Part shown: piece by piece, positions 14,572 to 14,968 of the stretch | Layout of the letters: each line of letters begins with the position of its first letter | Position numbering within the stretch: position 1 is the stretch's first letter | Source of the DNA: CAYNNP01 sp964398215 | GTDB taxonomy: Bacteria; Planctomycetota; Planctomycetia; Pirellulales; Pirellulaceae | Length of the DNA stretch: 14,968 nucleotides | NCBI GenBank assembly: GCA_964398215.1 | Contig: CAYNNP010000162.1 | Coordinates: 1-14,968 of the forward strand | Direction of reading: 5' to 3' | Program-made: the position numbers and the translations under genes | The notes under the pieces: model-generated | The model's input: only the letters and a program-made list of their open reading frames with translations | The model's database searches: none | Told to the model about the DNA's origin: nothing

Positions 14572-14968
14572 TTGCGTACATACGTCACGTAGAACGGCTT
14601 ACATGCTTGCTTCTCTTGCAGGCGATGGTTACCGCGAACGCATCTTTTGTGTCGATTCGCTGAAATATATCAACCCCCCGGTCTAGCATGATCTTCCAAG
14701 CAGTCGGTTTCGATTGTCTGCCAAGAATGAAGGTCTCACCTTGCGCGCCTAGCAGCGTATCGAAGGGAGATCCGTTGGGCATGTCTACTCGCTTGAATGA
14801 TGGTGTGCAGCGGATTTTGAGGTGTCGTTGTGAACGATCGCCTCCATCAGCGTGTATGGCAGGGCATCAGGATTTGGCTTGAGGTCTGAATCCTTGGCTA
14901 GTGAATCAAGTGAGCCAGACTTTCATTTGTCTTATTAGAACTTGTGCACGTATCGCAGTGTCATCCGA
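14572..14968. other. Right end of window, no supportable gene
   Basis: No frame gives a convincing complete protein. On the minus strand, two overlapping frames have protein-like stretches: LKPNPDALPYTLMEAIVHNDT (about 14801-14863), then, in another frame, LKIRCTPSFKRVDMPNGSPFDTLLGAQGETF (about 14724-14816). One missing base near 14817 would join them. This may be a degraded gene or a dispersed repeat with accidental open frames; I cannot tell which. Confidence 0.4.

Noticed and set aside
1..14968. CRISPR array, tRNA, rRNA or insertion sequence
   Set aside because: No regularly spaced direct repeats, no cloverleaf or rRNA stretch, and no transposase motif were seen. The only long direct repeat is the gap-flank duplication.

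Overview
The window looks like planctomycete chromosome, most likely a Rhodopirellula/Pirellulaceae-type organism. The reasons are a Ser/Thr kinase of the planctomycete type (DWG instead of DFG, one membrane span, TPR ectodomain), an FHA-GAF-cyclase, a long TolC-like lipoprotein, a large secreted protein of unknown function, weak Shine-Dalgarno sequences, GC near 50%, and several short hairpin repeats between genes. The assignment rests on gene style only; there is no rRNA or marker gene here.

Layout, left to right. 1-263 holds two hairpin repeats and no gene. 264-992 (+) is deoC, deoxyribose-phosphate aldolase. 1185-3323 (+) is a secreted 712-residue protein of unknown function. A hairpin at 3374-3419 separates it from the convergent gene at 3496-5949 (-), a TolC/OEP-family outer-membrane lipoprotein. 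5950-6625 is a divergent intergenic region. 6626-10497 (+) is one membrane Ser/Thr kinase with TPRs and a C-terminal galactose-binding-like domain. It is interrupted by a 100-N gap that appears to be a scaffolding artefact: 55 identical bases flank the gap, and merging them restores one reading frame of 1238 codons. 10621-12438 (+) is an FHA-GAF-class III cyclase. 12439-12868 has no convincing gene but a nested inverted repeat. 12869-13576 (+) is a DUF2490-type outer-membrane protein. 13787-14571 (+) is the remains of an HNH endonuclease gene with three apparent frameshifts. 14572-14968 has no gene I can support.

The most interesting unit is the kinase-cyclase pair at 6626-12438. The order of parts suggests a receptor kinase with an outer TPR/lectin-like region. 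Its cytoplasmic output could be read by the FHA domain of the next gene, which carries a GAF domain and a nucleotide cyclase with unusual substrate-recognition residues. This link is inference from domain content and adjacency. The other genes look like independent transcription units.
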